Shown here: positions 1 to 8,571 of the stretch, piece after piece
How the letters are laid out: every line of letters begins with the position of its first letter
How positions within the stretch are numbered: the stretch's first letter is position 1
Source: JADMIH01 sp036399775
Lineage (GTDB): Bacteria > Chloroflexota > Chloroflexia > QHBQ01 > JADMIH01
Direction of reading: 5' to 3'
DNA: 64,000 nt
Assembly (NCBI GenBank): GCA_036399775.1
Contig: DASWMJ010000030.1
Coordinates: forward strand, 62,001-126,000
The notes under the pieces: model-generated
What the model saw: only the letters and a program-made list of their open reading frames with translations
Told to the model about the DNA's origin: nothing
Database searches by the model: none
Position numbers and translations under genes: made by a program

Positions 1-2
1 GG

Positions 3-980
3 GAGAGGATCAGGCAGGCGGGGGTGCCTGGGGATGTGGTGGCGTGGAACGACGTGCTGCATGAGGGGCCTATTCCCGCCGGGTTGACGCTCGACAGGAT
101 GAGTGACGTGCGGGCGCGGTTTATAGCGGATGCGGGGTGGGGCAGCTATGAGAAGGTGCGGGCCGATTTCGCCAGGCGGGATGATGCGCTGGCGCGGTTT
201 GGCGAGCATGATGAGGTCGTGCTCTGGTTCGAGCACGACCTGTACGACCAGTTACAGCTTATCCAGATATTGGACTGGTTTTCCAGGCGCGACCTCGGCA
301 AGACTACCATCAGTATGATCTGCATAGGCAGCCACCCCGAACTCCCTGACTTTCGGGGCCTCGGCGAGCTAAGCTCTACCCAACTGGCTCAACTCTTCCC
401 CACGCGGCATACGGTGTCGGCTGAAGAGCTGGCGGTGGGTGGGAGGGCATGGCGGGCCTATCGTGCTTCCGACCCGTCGGCTCTAGAAAAGCTGCTTGAC
501 GGCGGTACGGAAGCATTGCCGTTCCTTCGAGGCGCGTTGCTCAGGCACTTCGAGCAGTACCCCTCGACCTATAACGGCCTTTCCCGCACCGAGCGGCAGG
601 TGCTTGAGGTGGTCGCTTCAGGCGTTCATAGTCCCGTCGAGATATTCCTGGCCGCACAGGCAAAGGAAGGAAACGCGTTCATGGGTGATACTACGCTGTG
701 GTCGCACGTCCGCAGCATGTGTCAGGGCAATAATCCCCTGCTCAGCCTTGCCGGTGGCGGCACGTTCCGCATGCCCTGGGAATGTATGGATAACAGGAAG
801 TTCCTGGGGCAAGAGGTTATGCTGACCGAGCAGGGCCGCGCGATTGCCGAGGGTAAGGCGGATTGGGTGACGCTCAACAGCATAGACAGGTGGCTGGGCG
901 GGGTGCATCTACAGGGCGCTGAGGCCGCGTGGAGGTGGGATAATGGGGAGAAGAGGCTAGTTTCGATGAGCGCGGCTTAG
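3..980 (+). CDS. DUF1835 domain protein, 5' end outside window
   Basis: The frame is already open at the first bases, so the true start lies left of the window; the first in-window start-like codon (GTG at 24) falls inside the conserved N-terminal motif GVPGDVVAWNDVLHEGP, typical of DUF1835 proteins, whose members usually begin about 15 to 20 residues earlier with a GD-containing strand. The visible protein has about 325 residues, is soluble, and shows no signal peptide or membrane segment. The motif LWFEHDLYDQLQLIQIL is a second hallmark of the family. The C-terminal half (about 170-315) looks like a winged-helix-type region. The biochemical function of the family is unknown to me. It ends about 160 bases before a secreted glycosidase gene that has its own -10 element, so the two are probably separate transcription units. 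Confidence 0.8.
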   Translation, partial: ERIRQAGVPGDVVAWNDVLHEGPIPAGLTLDRMSDVRARFIADAGWGSYEKVRADFARRDDALARFGEHDEVVLWFEHDLYDQLQLIQILDWFSRRDLGKTTISMICIGSHPELPDFRGLGELSSTQLAQLFPTRHTVSAEELAVGGRAWRAYRASDPSALEKLLDGGTEALPFLRGALLRHFEQYPSTYNGLSRTERQVLEVVASGVHSPVEIFLAAQAKEGNAFMGDTTLWSHVRSMCQGNNPLLSLAGGGTFRMPWECMDNRKFLGQEVMLTEQGRAIAEGKADWVTLNSIDRWLGGVHLQGAEAAWRWDNGEKRLVSMSAA

Positions 981-1040
981 TTTGGAAAGCGGAAAACCGT
1001 GCCAACATTACGCATTTTACCGTATTCCACAAAAGAACCC

Positions 1041-1063
1041 TTGCAAAGTAAACGCGTTATAAT
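1041..1063 (+). promoter_or_regulatory. Putative promoter of the glycosidase gene
   Basis: A perfect TATAAT lies at 1058-1063, 75 bases before the chosen start codon. The only -35-like hexamer nearby, TTGCAA at 1041-1046, is just 11 bases upstream, which is too close for a normal sigma-70 promoter. The -10 is convincing; the -35 is not. Confidence 0.35.
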
Positions 1064-1137
1064 AGTGTGGAATCTATACCCATTCTACACTCGTGCTGAT
1101 ACACCGTAGTAACAACATGACCCATAGGAGGAGAAAG

Positions 1138-3135
1138 TTGAACAAGCAAAAGCTCTTTTCCATCGGAGGAGCTGCGGCTATCCTGGTAACAATGCTCCCG
1201 GCCGGGCTGCCGCAGAGCACAAGCTTCGCGGCTCAAGCTCCACCGAACGTGCCGCCCGATACGAGCGCATTCAAGGCGGTGTGGGACCGTACCGACTCCC
1301 TGGTGGCTACCAGCCGAGTGAAGCGTTCCTGGTTCTGGGGGCCGCAGGAGTACTGGACCACCCGCGAGCTATACGTGGACGATCCCACCGGCACCGAGAG
1401 CCGCCTTGTCCAATACTGGGACAAGGCACGCATGGAGATAAACAACCCCAACGGCAACAAGAGCGACCCTTTCTACATCACGAATGGCCTCCTGACGGTG
1501 GAGCTTATCTCCGGCAAGATGCAGATAGGCAATAACACCTTCGAGGACCGCAAGCCAGCCAACGTCAACGTGGCGGGCGACTTTGACGACCCTAACGCGC
1601 CTACTTACGCATCGTTCGTGGGCAAGGCCAACGCGGGCGGCGACAGGCCCGACCCTAGCAAGATGGGCGAGAAGGTCATAACTACCATCGCCAGGGACGG
1701 CACGGTGGGCAACGACCCGGCGAAGGCCAACGTGCCGGGCGTAGAGGTGGCCTACTACGACGAAGTCACCAAGCACAACATACCGAAAGCCATGTGGGAC
1801 TTCCTGAACGCCACCGACCAGGTGAAGAAGGGCGACCAGATAGTGAGCGAGCCGCTCTCTTCCCCCTGGTTCTATGGCACGGGCCGCCCTATCTCGGACG
1901 CCTACTGGGCCAAGATAAAGATAGCAGGCAAGCCAGCCGATACGCTCATCCAGGCGTTCGAGCGCCGCGTGCTCACCTATACGCCCTCTAACCCGGTAGG
2001 CTTCCAGGTGGAAATGGGTAATATCGGCGCGCATTACCGCGATTGGCGCTACCTCAGCCCCGGCAAGATGAACCCCGACTTCCCCCTCAAGAGGAAGCAC
2101 ATAGACTACGGCTTCAACGTACAGCTTTATTACACCGATAAGGACAGGGTACACCAGAAGTCCCGCGAGGCAGGCTTCAACTGGGCGCGGCAGCAGGTGT
2201 CGTGGGCCGACATCCAGGGTGTGAACCGCTTCTACGCGTGGGGCGAGCTTGACGCGGTAGTGGAATCGGCGATACGCAACAAGCAGAAGATAATGCTCTC
2301 CATAGCAAAGTCGCCCAAGTGGGCCTCGCCCAAGACCAACTTCGGCATGCCCGACAACCCGCACGACCTGGGCAACTTTATGTACATGCTGGCGCGGCGC
2401 TACAAGGGCAAGGTGCTGGCATACGAGATCTGGAACGAGCAAAACCTTCAGGGCGAGTCGGGCGGCCCGGTCAACGTGGCGCAGTACATCGAATTGCTCA
2501 AGTACGGCTACAGCGGGGTCAAGTACGCCGATCCGACCGCGGCGGTGCTCTTCGGTGGCCTCACCCCCACCGGTAGGACTGATCCAAACGTCGCAATAGA
2601 TGATGTCAAGTATCTGGAGCAGGCCTACGCCTATCAGGGCGGCATCATGAAGAGCTACTTCGACGTGCTGGCCGCTCACCCCGGCTCCAACAACAACACG
2701 CCCGACCAGCTATGGCCCGACCAGCCGGGCGACGGGCATTGCCCACCCAAGTACGCAAGCAATGAAGGGAATTGTTGGCGCGATCACCCTTCCTTCTATT
2801 TCAGGCGCATCGAGCAGCAGTATGCCGTGATGAACGCAAACGGCGACGGCAACAAGCAGATGTGGCTGACGGAGTTCGGCTGGAGCACCTACAACACGGC
2901 TCCTAATTATGAATACGGCCAGCTTATCAGCCCGGAGCTTCAAGGTCAGTACCTGGTGCGCGCCCTTGAGAAAGGGAAGAATGATTACCCCTGGATGGGC
3001 GTGATGTTCATCTGGAACCTCAACTTCTCCACGCTTGGGCTGCCACCGGAGGACGAAAAGGTGCCCTGGGCGGTAATCAACCCCGACTTCAGCAACCGGC
3101 CCGCCTTTACAATGTTGAAGAACATGCCCAAGTGA
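1138..3135 (+). CDS. Secreted GH5/GH39-like glycoside hydrolase
   Basis: A TTG start at 1138 is chosen because AGGAGGA (1126-1132) sits 5 bases upstream and the protein then begins with a clean signal peptide (MNKQKLFSIGGAAAIL, cleavage near SFAAQA); in-frame GTG 1093 and ATG 1117 lack this spacing. It encodes 665 residues. The N-terminal ~320 residues form a region I do not recognise, with Trp and Gly-rich segments. From about residue 325 it becomes a TIM-barrel glycosidase of clan GH-A: a strand with ARQQVSWADIQG, then YEIWNEQN with the presumed acid/base Glu434, and WLTEFGWST with the presumed nucleophile Glu579. Clan GH-A enzymes hydrolyse beta-glycosidic bonds with retention; the substrate cannot be told from sequence. 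It is monocistronic, followed by a hairpin terminator. Export to the cell surface or medium is inferred from the signal peptide. Confidence 0.8.
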   Translation: MNKQKLFSIGGAAAILVTMLPAGLPQSTSFAAQAPPNVPPDTSAFKAVWDRTDSLVATSRVKRSWFWGPQEYWTTRELYVDDPTGTESRLVQYWDKARMEINNPNGNKSDPFYITNGLLTVELISGKMQIGNNTFEDRKPANVNVAGDFDDPNAPTYASFVGKANAGGDRPDPSKMGEKVITTIARDGTVGNDPAKANVPGVEVAYYDEVTKHNIPKAMWDFLNATDQVKKGDQIVSEPLSSPWFYGTGRPISDAYWAKIKIAGKPADTLIQAFERRVLTYTPSNPVGFQVEMGNIGAHYRDWRYLSPGKMNPDFPLKRKHIDYGFNVQLYYTDKDRVHQKSREAGFNWARQQVSWADIQGVNRFYAWGELDAVVESAIRNKQKIMLSIAKSPKWASPKTNFGMPDNPHDLGNFMYMLARRYKGKVLAYEIWNEQNLQGESGGPVNVAQYIELLKYGYSGVKYADPTAAVLFGGLTPTGRTDPNVAIDDVKYLEQAYAYQGGIMKSYFDVLAAHPGSNNNTPDQLWPDQPGDGHCPPKYASNEGNCWRDHPSFYFRRIEQQYAVMNANGDGNKQMWLTEFGWSTYNTAPNYEYGQLISPELQGQYLVRALEKGKNDYPWMGVMFIWNLNFSTLGLPPEDEKVPWAVINPDFSNRPAFTMLKNMPK

Positions 3136-3170
3136 GATTAATCCGACATTACAGGTAATAGCGTTATATA

Positions 3171-3210
3171 GGGGATAGGGCAACTCAGATGAGTTATTCT
3201 ATCCCCTTTT
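3171..3210 (+). terminator. Rho-independent terminator after the glycosidase
   Basis: GGGGATAG (3171-3178) pairs with CTATCCCC (3199-3206), with an inner AACTC/GAGTT stem (3182-3186 with 3191-3195), followed by TTTT. It lies 36 bases after the stop codon. Confidence 0.75.
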
Positions 3211-3727
3211 ATGTCCAGAATAGTGGGTTTTAGCGCTTTGCTCTTTACCCTGTGCCCTAAGTTCAGGCGATCAGTGGACAAGAGCTAATTTGCGTATTGG
3301 GGTCGTAAGAGTTAGGAGTAAGGGTGTAGGAGTGAGATTTATCGCGTATTCGTGTGGGTGGCAAACTGACAGAGAGCACGATCTCACGCAAGGCGTAATA
3401 AATCTCGCCCCTACGAATGTTTTCTTACGGGTAGTAGGACACTTGACGAGAAACCGGAAATAGTGGATACTGGTGAAAATAACCAATTCCTTTGGCGATT
3501 CGAGGTTCGGTGTTGCAATTTGCGGGTTTTATGGTAGAATAATATCTAAGTCCAGTTTCATCACCTTAAAACCTCTTGCCTCACTGGAAATGTAGCCGCG
3601 CACCAATCCTACTTGTCTTTGATACTATCTCTAAACTAACAACGACCCCTGAGGCTAGACGATAACTATCTGACAGGAAGGGCGAAGTGCAAAAGGAATC
3701 TACTATACTATGAATAAGAGGAAACCA
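3211..3727 (+). promoter_or_regulatory. Intergenic region with a promoter for the XRE-TPR gene
   Basis: No gene is supported in this stretch of about 515 bases. A plausible sigma-70 promoter is TTGCAA (3513-3518), a 16-base spacer, and TAGAAT (3535-3540), about 190 bases before the chosen start, implying a long leader. A 72-codon antisense frame at 3271-3486 has no recognisable features. Confidence 0.4.
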
Positions 3728-5236
3728 ATGATAACAACACTAACGGCGCGTATTCTTGGACAGCGCGTAAGGCAGTTACGCACCCGGCGGGGTCTGACGC
3801 AACAGGACTTGGCGGGCGACGATTATTCCAAGTCGTACATATCCGCTATAGAGCAGGGCAAGACGCGCCCGTCGCTGGAAGCCCTGCAAAGGATTGCGGC
3901 CCGGCTTGAGGTGCCCGCGGGCACGTTGCTCGACCCGGAGGCCCAGGGTTTTGCCCCCTTTGACGCCGAGGCGTTGCCGCGCCGGGTGCGCCGCCGGAGA
4001 GGCGGCAAGAATGGCATGGGTGCTCTCGACCCGGTACAGATAGACATCAAGCTGGCGGAAGCCGAGATCATGGCGCTGACGGGCCGTGCCGCCCACGCAC
4101 TGCAAATAGTGCGCCCCCTCATCCCGGAGGAGACAGGGACCACCACCAAGCAACAGCGACCGCTAGAATTGTCGCAGGTGCAGCGCATCTACTACCTGGC
4201 GGCTCTGGCGGCGGTGCGCAGCGGCGACTCCACCGAGGCGCTTGGCTACTTGCAGAAGGGCATGCAGATCGCGCAGCGCACCGGCGATAACGAAGGGCTG
4301 GAGCGTATGCGCAACCTGCTGGGTACAGCCCATTATCAGGCAGATCAGCCCTTAAGTGCTTTAGAGCAGCATGGGAATTGCATGGAGGCGATCAAAGCCA
4401 ACCGCGTGCGCGACCCGAACTTCAAGCTGCTGGTGTACAGCAACATAGCCAAGGACTACGCCGCGTTGCACGACAACGAGCGGGCCTCCGAGACTTACAA
4501 GGCGGCACTCGACCTGTTGAACGAGATAAACAGCATCGAGCGGCAGGGGCGAATATTCTGGGACATGTCAACGCTTTACGCCGGGCAGCTTGAATGGTCG
4601 CTTGCCAGGTTCAACGCGGTGAAGGCGCTCAGCGTATACGAGGCGTTGGACAACATGCAGATGGTGGCTCGCCTGGGGATGAAGTATGGCGACATACTGG
4701 TTGAGATGGGCGACCTGGACGGGGCCGAGGGCTACCTGACGCGCAGCCTGGAGCTTGCCGAGAGCCTCAACAGTAGCGGCGATAAGGCCGTTGCCCTGGC
4801 AGACCTGGCGCTGCTGTCGATGAAGCGTGGGGACCTTGAGGCCGCCGAAGCCCGAGCGCAGCAGGCGGTGGAGATAAGCCGGGAAAACGCGCAGTCTAAC
4901 CAGGGCAAGCAAAATGGCGGCAAAGGCGCGGCCGGCAAGCAGCAAGTACAAACGCAGTTGTCAGGGCCAGGTCAGAGCCAGAGCAGCACCGATGCACCGA
5001 AGGTGCTCGCGAAGGCGCTGGCGGTGGCGGGCGAGATAGCTACGCAGCGCGGCGACACCGGGAAGGCGGACAAGCTGTTCGATGAGGCGATTGGCATCAT
5101 CGAGTCGGCAGAGGCCGCCGAGGTGTCCAGCGACATCTACCAGCGATACGCACACGTACTCGCGGGCAGGGGCCAGCACGAGCAGGCGTCTCGCTACTTC
5201 GAGCGAGCGTATAAAGTCGTAACCAAGCGGAAGTAG
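3728..5236 (+). CDS. XRE-family HTH regulator with TPR domain
   Basis: Chosen start is ATG 3728, preceded by AGAGGAA (3717-3723) with a 4-base gap; the upstream in-frame ATG 3710 has only a distant AAGGAA. The 502-residue protein opens with a Cro/C1-type helix-turn-helix (residues ~9-64: GQRVRQLRTRRGLTQQDLA, then SYISAIEQGKTRPSLEALQ), followed by at least six TPR-like helical pairs (about 150-390), a Gln/Gly/Ser-rich linker near 390-420, and a final TPR pair. This architecture matches Gram-positive-style cytoplasmic transcription regulators in which the TPR part senses a peptide or partner protein. The ligand and targets are unknown. It stands alone between a long leader and a strong terminator. 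No peptide gene is seen next to it. Confidence 0.85.
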   Translation: MITTLTARILGQRVRQLRTRRGLTQQDLAGDDYSKSYISAIEQGKTRPSLEALQRIAARLEVPAGTLLDPEAQGFAPFDAEALPRRVRRRRGGKNGMGALDPVQIDIKLAEAEIMALTGRAAHALQIVRPLIPEETGTTTKQQRPLELSQVQRIYYLAALAAVRSGDSTEALGYLQKGMQIAQRTGDNEGLERMRNLLGTAHYQADQPLSALEQHGNCMEAIKANRVRDPNFKLLVYSNIAKDYAALHDNERASETYKAALDLLNEINSIERQGRIFWDMSTLYAGQLEWSLARFNAVKALSVYEALDNMQMVARLGMKYGDILVEMGDLDGAEGYLTRSLELAESLNSSGDKAVALADLALLSMKRGDLEAAEARAQQAVEISRENAQSNQGKQNGGKGAAGKQQVQTQLSGPGQSQSSTDAPKVLAKALAVAGEIATQRGDTGKADKLFDEAIGIIESAEAAEVSSDIYQRYAHVLAGRGQHEQASRYFERAYKVVTKRK

Positions 5237-5281
5237 GCTCCGGCAGCCCACACCCCAGTTGGGAATTAAGAAGATGAATAA

Positions 5282-5316
5282 GAAAGCCTGATGCGTTACA
5301 TCGGGCTTTCTTTTTC
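5282..5316 (+). terminator. Rho-independent terminator after the XRE-TPR gene
   Basis: GAAAGCCTGATG (5282-5293) pairs with CATCGGGCTTTC (5299-5310), a 12-base stem with one G-T pair and loop CGTTA, followed directly by TTTTT. Confidence 0.9.
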
Positions 5317-5398
5317 GTTTGGTTTAAAGTAGAAACGTCCAGGGCGTAACGACAAGAATTACGCTGTCGCTGGTTCAGCGTAAAAGGCGGGACCTGAT

Positions 5399-5836
5399 TT
5401 GCTTATTCGCATTTTAGGTATCATAGCTCTTGCTTTTACCGCGCTGCTCGTGGGGTGCGGGTCGCAATCGCCTATGGAAAAGCTTAGGGCAGAGTTGCAA
5501 AGCGTGAAGTCTAACGCGGCTACCGCCCATATGGTGGCGGATGCCTGGGCGCATGGCAACGTGCCTGCGGCATACGCGAAGAACTCCCTGCAATCGGCAG
5601 AAGGGGAACTCAAGAGCGCGGTGGAAGCGTTGGTGGAATTGCCGGAGGCCCAAAAGCCTGAGGATGACGGCACGACTTTACAGGATCACCTGCAACGCAT
5701 CGAAAAGAGCGTAGAGGATATAGCTGCGGCGGCTGAGAAGGAAGATAGGGCGGCGGTAGCAGGGCAGGTCGAGAAGCTATCGGCAGAGGAAGAGGCGTTA
5801 GACAGGATAGCCAGGCGGCTGGGTGCGGACGAATGA
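5399..5836 (+). CDS. Small lipoprotein, first gene of the NRAMP-like operon
   Basis: A TTG start at 5399 gives 145 residues with a type II signal peptide: MLIRILGIIALAF followed by the lipobox LVGC (Cys20), so the mature protein should be lipid-anchored on the outer face of the membrane. The rest is an Ala/Glu-rich, probably helical chain with no cysteine and no domain I recognise. The gene overlaps the next one by the ATGA at 5833-5836, which indicates translational coupling, so it probably works with the transporter. The Shine-Dalgarno before TTG is weak (GGCGGGA about 10 bases upstream), so the exact start is less certain than the frame. Confidence 0.65.
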   Translation: MLIRILGIIALAFTALLVGCGSQSPMEKLRAELQSVKSNAATAHMVADAWAHGNVPAAYAKNSLQSAEGELKSAVEALVELPEAQKPEDDGTTLQDHLQRIEKSVEDIAAAAEKEDRAAVAGQVEKLSAEEEALDRIARRLGADE

Positions 5837-7050
5837 AGAGGATACTCGAAGTCGCGCTCGGTATCGTGACCAGCATCGGGGGCTTCCTGGATGTTGGGGC
5901 CATCGCGACGTCCGCGCAGGCGGGAGCGGCCTTCGGGTTCCAACTTATCTGGGCTATCGTGCTGGGCACTATATGCGTGATATTCCTCGTCGAGATGTCG
6001 GGGCGGCTGTCGGCGGTGAGCAAGCATACCCTGGCCGACGCGGTGCGCGAGAGGTTCGGGTTCAGGTTCCACTTCATCCAGTATGTAGTGGAGATCGCGA
6101 TTGACTTCCTGGTGCTGGCGGCTGAGATAGGTGGGGTATCAATCGCCTTGCAGCTTGTGACGGGGGTGAGCTTCCAGTGGTGGGCGCTCCCGGTGGCATT
6201 CGCGCTGTGGCTCCTGCTCTGGAAAGGGAACTTTGGCATCATAGAGAACGGGGTCGCGCTGCTTGGCCTGGTTACGCTGGTATTCGTGGTCGCCGTCTTT
6301 ACGCTGGGTGCGCCGTTCGGTGAGATGGCGGCGGGGCTGCTGCCGACGCTCGCCCGGCACGACACGGCGCACTACCTGTTCATAGCGGTGAGTATACTGG
6401 GTGCGCTGATAAGCCCTTATCTCTTTTTCTTCTACTCGTCGGGCGCGGTCGAGGATAAGTGGGACGAGAGCTACGTGGGAGTCAACCGCGCTGTGGCGAG
6501 CCTGGGCATGGGATTTGGAAGCATCGTGTCGCTCTCGGTGCTTGTGGTAGCCGCGCTCACGCTCTTCCCAAAGGGGATATCGGTGGACAGCTACGACCAG
6601 GTGGCGCTGACGCTGGTAGAGCCGTTTGGCTTCCTGGGCTTCGTCCTGTTCGCCGCATCGCTGGGTATAACATGCTTCGGTGCATCGCTGGAGGTGGGCC
6701 TGGACCAGGCTTATATCACGGCGCAGGCGTTTGGGTGGAACTGGGGTGAGAGCCAGAAGCCGAAGAAGGAAGCGCGGTTCAGCCTCACATACACGGTGAT
6801 GATATTTTTGTCGGCGTTGCTCATGGTGGCGGGGATTGACCCTTTGCAATTGACGCTATTCACGATGGCGCTCACGGCGGCGATCCTGCCCCTGGTTATC
6901 GTGCCGTTTCTCGTGCTGATGAACGACGAGCGTTACATGGGCAAGCATCGCAACGGGTGGGTCAGCAATACGGTGGTGGTATTCGTAATCGGCCTGGCCT
7001 TCGTGCTGGCGGTGGTGGCGATACCGCTGGAAATCATAGGTGGGGGTTGA
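5833..7050 (+). CDS. Divergent NRAMP-family metal transporter
   Basis: A 405-residue polytopic membrane protein with about 11 hydrophobic segments. The first helix carries GGFLDVGAIATSAQAGA, which aligns with the NRAMP TM1 signature DPGNxATxxQAGA: the Asp is kept but Pro is Val and the metal-binding Asn is Ala. In TM6, SILGALISPYLFFFYSS aligns with GATVMPHNLYLHS, with the metal-binding Met replaced by Ser and His by Tyr. Canonical NRAMP proteins import Mn2+/Fe2+ with H+; loss of the Met sulfur ligand is a feature of NRAMP-related magnesium transporters and of other divergent clades. Mg2+ or another hard ion is therefore an inference, and substrate remains open. ATG 5833 overlaps the lipoprotein stop, and the stop abuts the next ATG at 7051. 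Confidence 0.8.
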   Translation: MKRILEVALGIVTSIGGFLDVGAIATSAQAGAAFGFQLIWAIVLGTICVIFLVEMSGRLSAVSKHTLADAVRERFGFRFHFIQYVVEIAIDFLVLAAEIGGVSIALQLVTGVSFQWWALPVAFALWLLLWKGNFGIIENGVALLGLVTLVFVVAVFTLGAPFGEMAAGLLPTLARHDTAHYLFIAVSILGALISPYLFFFYSSGAVEDKWDESYVGVNRAVASLGMGFGSIVSLSVLVVAALTLFPKGISVDSYDQVALTLVEPFGFLGFVLFAASLGITCFGASLEVGLDQAYITAQAFGWNWGESQKPKKEARFSLTYTVMIFLSALLMVAGIDPLQLTLFTMALTAAILPLVIVPFLVLMNDERYMGKHRNGWVSNTVVVFVIGLAFVLAVVAIPLEIIGGG

Positions 7051-7413
7051 ATGGAACGGGATATTGTCAAAGATGTGCTGGACAACCAGATAATTGACCG
7101 CCACAAGCAGAAAATGGGCAAGGTAGACGGGATAATCATGGAGTTGCGGGAGGGGAAGCCACCCCGCCTGGCGTACATCGAGGTGGGCGGGACGGTGTTG
7201 GCGAGTCGGCTGCACCCCAGGCTGGGCGAGTGGGCGGAGAAGCTGGCGAGGAAGTTCGGGGAGGGTGGTATGCCCTATCGCATCGCGTATGCGAAGATAA
7301 AAGACGTTGGCATAGACGTAGAGTTAGACGAGGAGCTTGAAAAGACTTCGATTGGGGCTTTGGAACGGTGGCTCAGCAAGAATGTGATCGGGCGTATTCC
7401 GGGGAGCGGCTGA
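7051..7413 (+). CDS. PRC-barrel-like protein, operon with NRAMP
   Basis: A 120-residue soluble protein starting immediately after the transporter stop. The N-terminal ~70 residues read as a PRC-barrel-like beta domain: VLDNQIIDRHKQKMGKVDGI followed by a strand-turn-strand ending in PPRLAYIEVGG. PRC barrels are small beta barrels found in RimM, photosynthetic reaction centre H subunits and in proteins next to ion transporters. The remainder is charged and probably helical. The tight spacing (no intergenic base before it and a 1-base stop/start overlap after it) suggests co-translation with the transporter, possibly as a cytoplasmic regulator of it. That role is inferred from context only. Confidence 0.65.
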   Translation: MERDIVKDVLDNQIIDRHKQKMGKVDGIIMELREGKPPRLAYIEVGGTVLASRLHPRLGEWAEKLARKFGEGGMPYRIAYAKIKDVGIDVELDEELEKTSIGALERWLSKNVIGRIPGSG

Positions 7414-7727
7414 TGGCAACCCATGAAGTACATATAGAGATGCTGCTGAGCAAGCGCGTGCTGGACAAAGAGGGCAAACCGGCAGGGCGGATAGAGGAGG
7501 TGCGCGCAGAGGAGCAGGGCGGGGAGTGGGTGGTGAAGGAGTACCACATTGGGCCTGCCGCGCTGTTTGAGAGGTTGTCTGCTATGTCGCTGGGGAGCGC
7601 GGTGGCAAGCTTGCTCGGTGGGAAAGGTAATGGTGGGTACAAGGTGCCCTGGGACAAGATGGATTTGTCCGACCCGGAGAAGCCGAGGCTGACTTGCTCG
7701 CGGGAGGAGTTAGAGAAGCTCAGGTAG
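7413..7727 (+). CDS. Second PRC-barrel-like protein
   Basis: The chosen start is ATG 7413, whose A is the last base of the preceding TGA, rather than an upstream in-frame start inside the previous gene. It encodes 104 residues: MATHEVHIEMLLSKRVLDK leads into KPAGRIEEVRAEEQGGEWVV, the beta pattern of a PRC-barrel protein related to the gene before it, then LERLSAM-like helix and a C-terminal YKVPWDKMDLSDPEKPRL. The two adjacent PRC-like genes could be an old duplication. It is the last gene of the lipoprotein-NRAMP-PRC-PRC operon; its last 8 bases overlap the convergent SDR gene. Function is unknown; partnership with the transporter is an inference. Confidence 0.65.
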   Translation: MATHEVHIEMLLSKRVLDKEGKPAGRIEEVRAEEQGGEWVVKEYHIGPAALFERLSAMSLGSAVASLLGGKGNGGYKVPWDKMDLSDPEKPRLTCSREELEKLR

Positions 7728-8571
7728 AGCGTTTCGACCCGACCAATTCCATGCTCACGTCCCACAAATGCTTCTGCACAGCTTCATCGTGGGAGTAGGC
7801 GCTAGAACGGATTGTCTTGGTGCCTTTGAAGAACTTGCCTGTGACTCCTAACACCTCCGCAGATGTAGCCAGGTGAAGGAGACTTACCGAGCCTCGCTCA
7901 GGAGTTGTAGAGAAGAGGCGCGTCAGCCAGCGTATAGGAGCAGGCGCTTCGCTCATCAGGTTTGACTTCATCAGGCCAGGGTGCAATGCGTTGACAGTTA
8001 CACCAGTCCCTGCCAGTCGCCGCGCTAGTTCATAGGTGAAGAGCAGGTTGCACATCTTGGACGCCCCAAAGGCAGATAGCGCGCTGAATTTCTGCTCGCC
8101 TTGCAGGTCATCGAAATCGAGTTTGCTCGTAGAGGGGGCAGTGACGTTGATAACGCGTGCCTGGGGGCCGGCCTTTAACTCATCCAGGAGAAGGTTAGTG
8201 AAGAGGAAATGCCCCAGGTGGTTGGTAGCGAACATGGTCTCCAGCCCGTCTGGGGTCGTGGTGCGCTTGCCTTTGAAAACTGAGGCATTATTGATAAGCA
8301 CATCAAGCCGGGCATGCTCGGCTTTGAAACTCGCGGCCATTTGCCTCACGGATTGCTGAGAGGCCAGGTCCAGAGGCATAAGTGCAACATCGCTATTGCC
8401 GGAAGCGGATTCAATCTCAGCGCGGTCTGCTTCGCCACGTCCTACGTCACGGCAGGCCATAACCACGTGGGCACCGAGGCGTGCCAAACCCAGGGCGGTT
8501 GCCTTGCCAAGCCCACCGCTTGCGCCTGTGATGAGGCAGACGCGACCTGCTATGTTATCTAACTTATTTAT
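7720..8571 (-). pseudogene. Short-chain dehydrogenase with lost start and changed active site
   Basis: The frame encodes an SDR of about 283 residues of the retinol-dehydrogenase/oxidoreductase type: a Rossmann motif LITGASGGLGKATA, CRDxxRGE after strand 2, and ALHPG near the C-terminus. Three things look wrong. The conserved N-terminus (NKLDNIAGRVCLITG) has no ATG, GTG or TTG; the codon where Met is expected is ATA (8571-8569), and the frame is closed by TAG just upstream, while the first usable start, TTG 8487, would cut off the NAD(P)-binding motif. The catalytic Tyr of YxxxK is Phe (SAFGASK). NNAG reads NNAS. It overlaps the end of the LysM gene by 8 bases. It may be decaying, or use a rare AUA start; a sequencing error could explain the start but not the Phe. 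Confidence 0.6.

Noticed and set aside
1369..2679. 436-codon antisense frame inside the glycosidase gene
   Set aside because: A composition shadow: no ribosome site, no domain, and the plus-strand gene has signal peptide and catalytic motifs.
5610..6365. 251-codon antisense frame across the lipoprotein and NRAMP genes
   Set aside because: Ser/Pro/Ala-rich shadow; the plus-strand pair is coupled by ATGA and has membrane and lipobox features.
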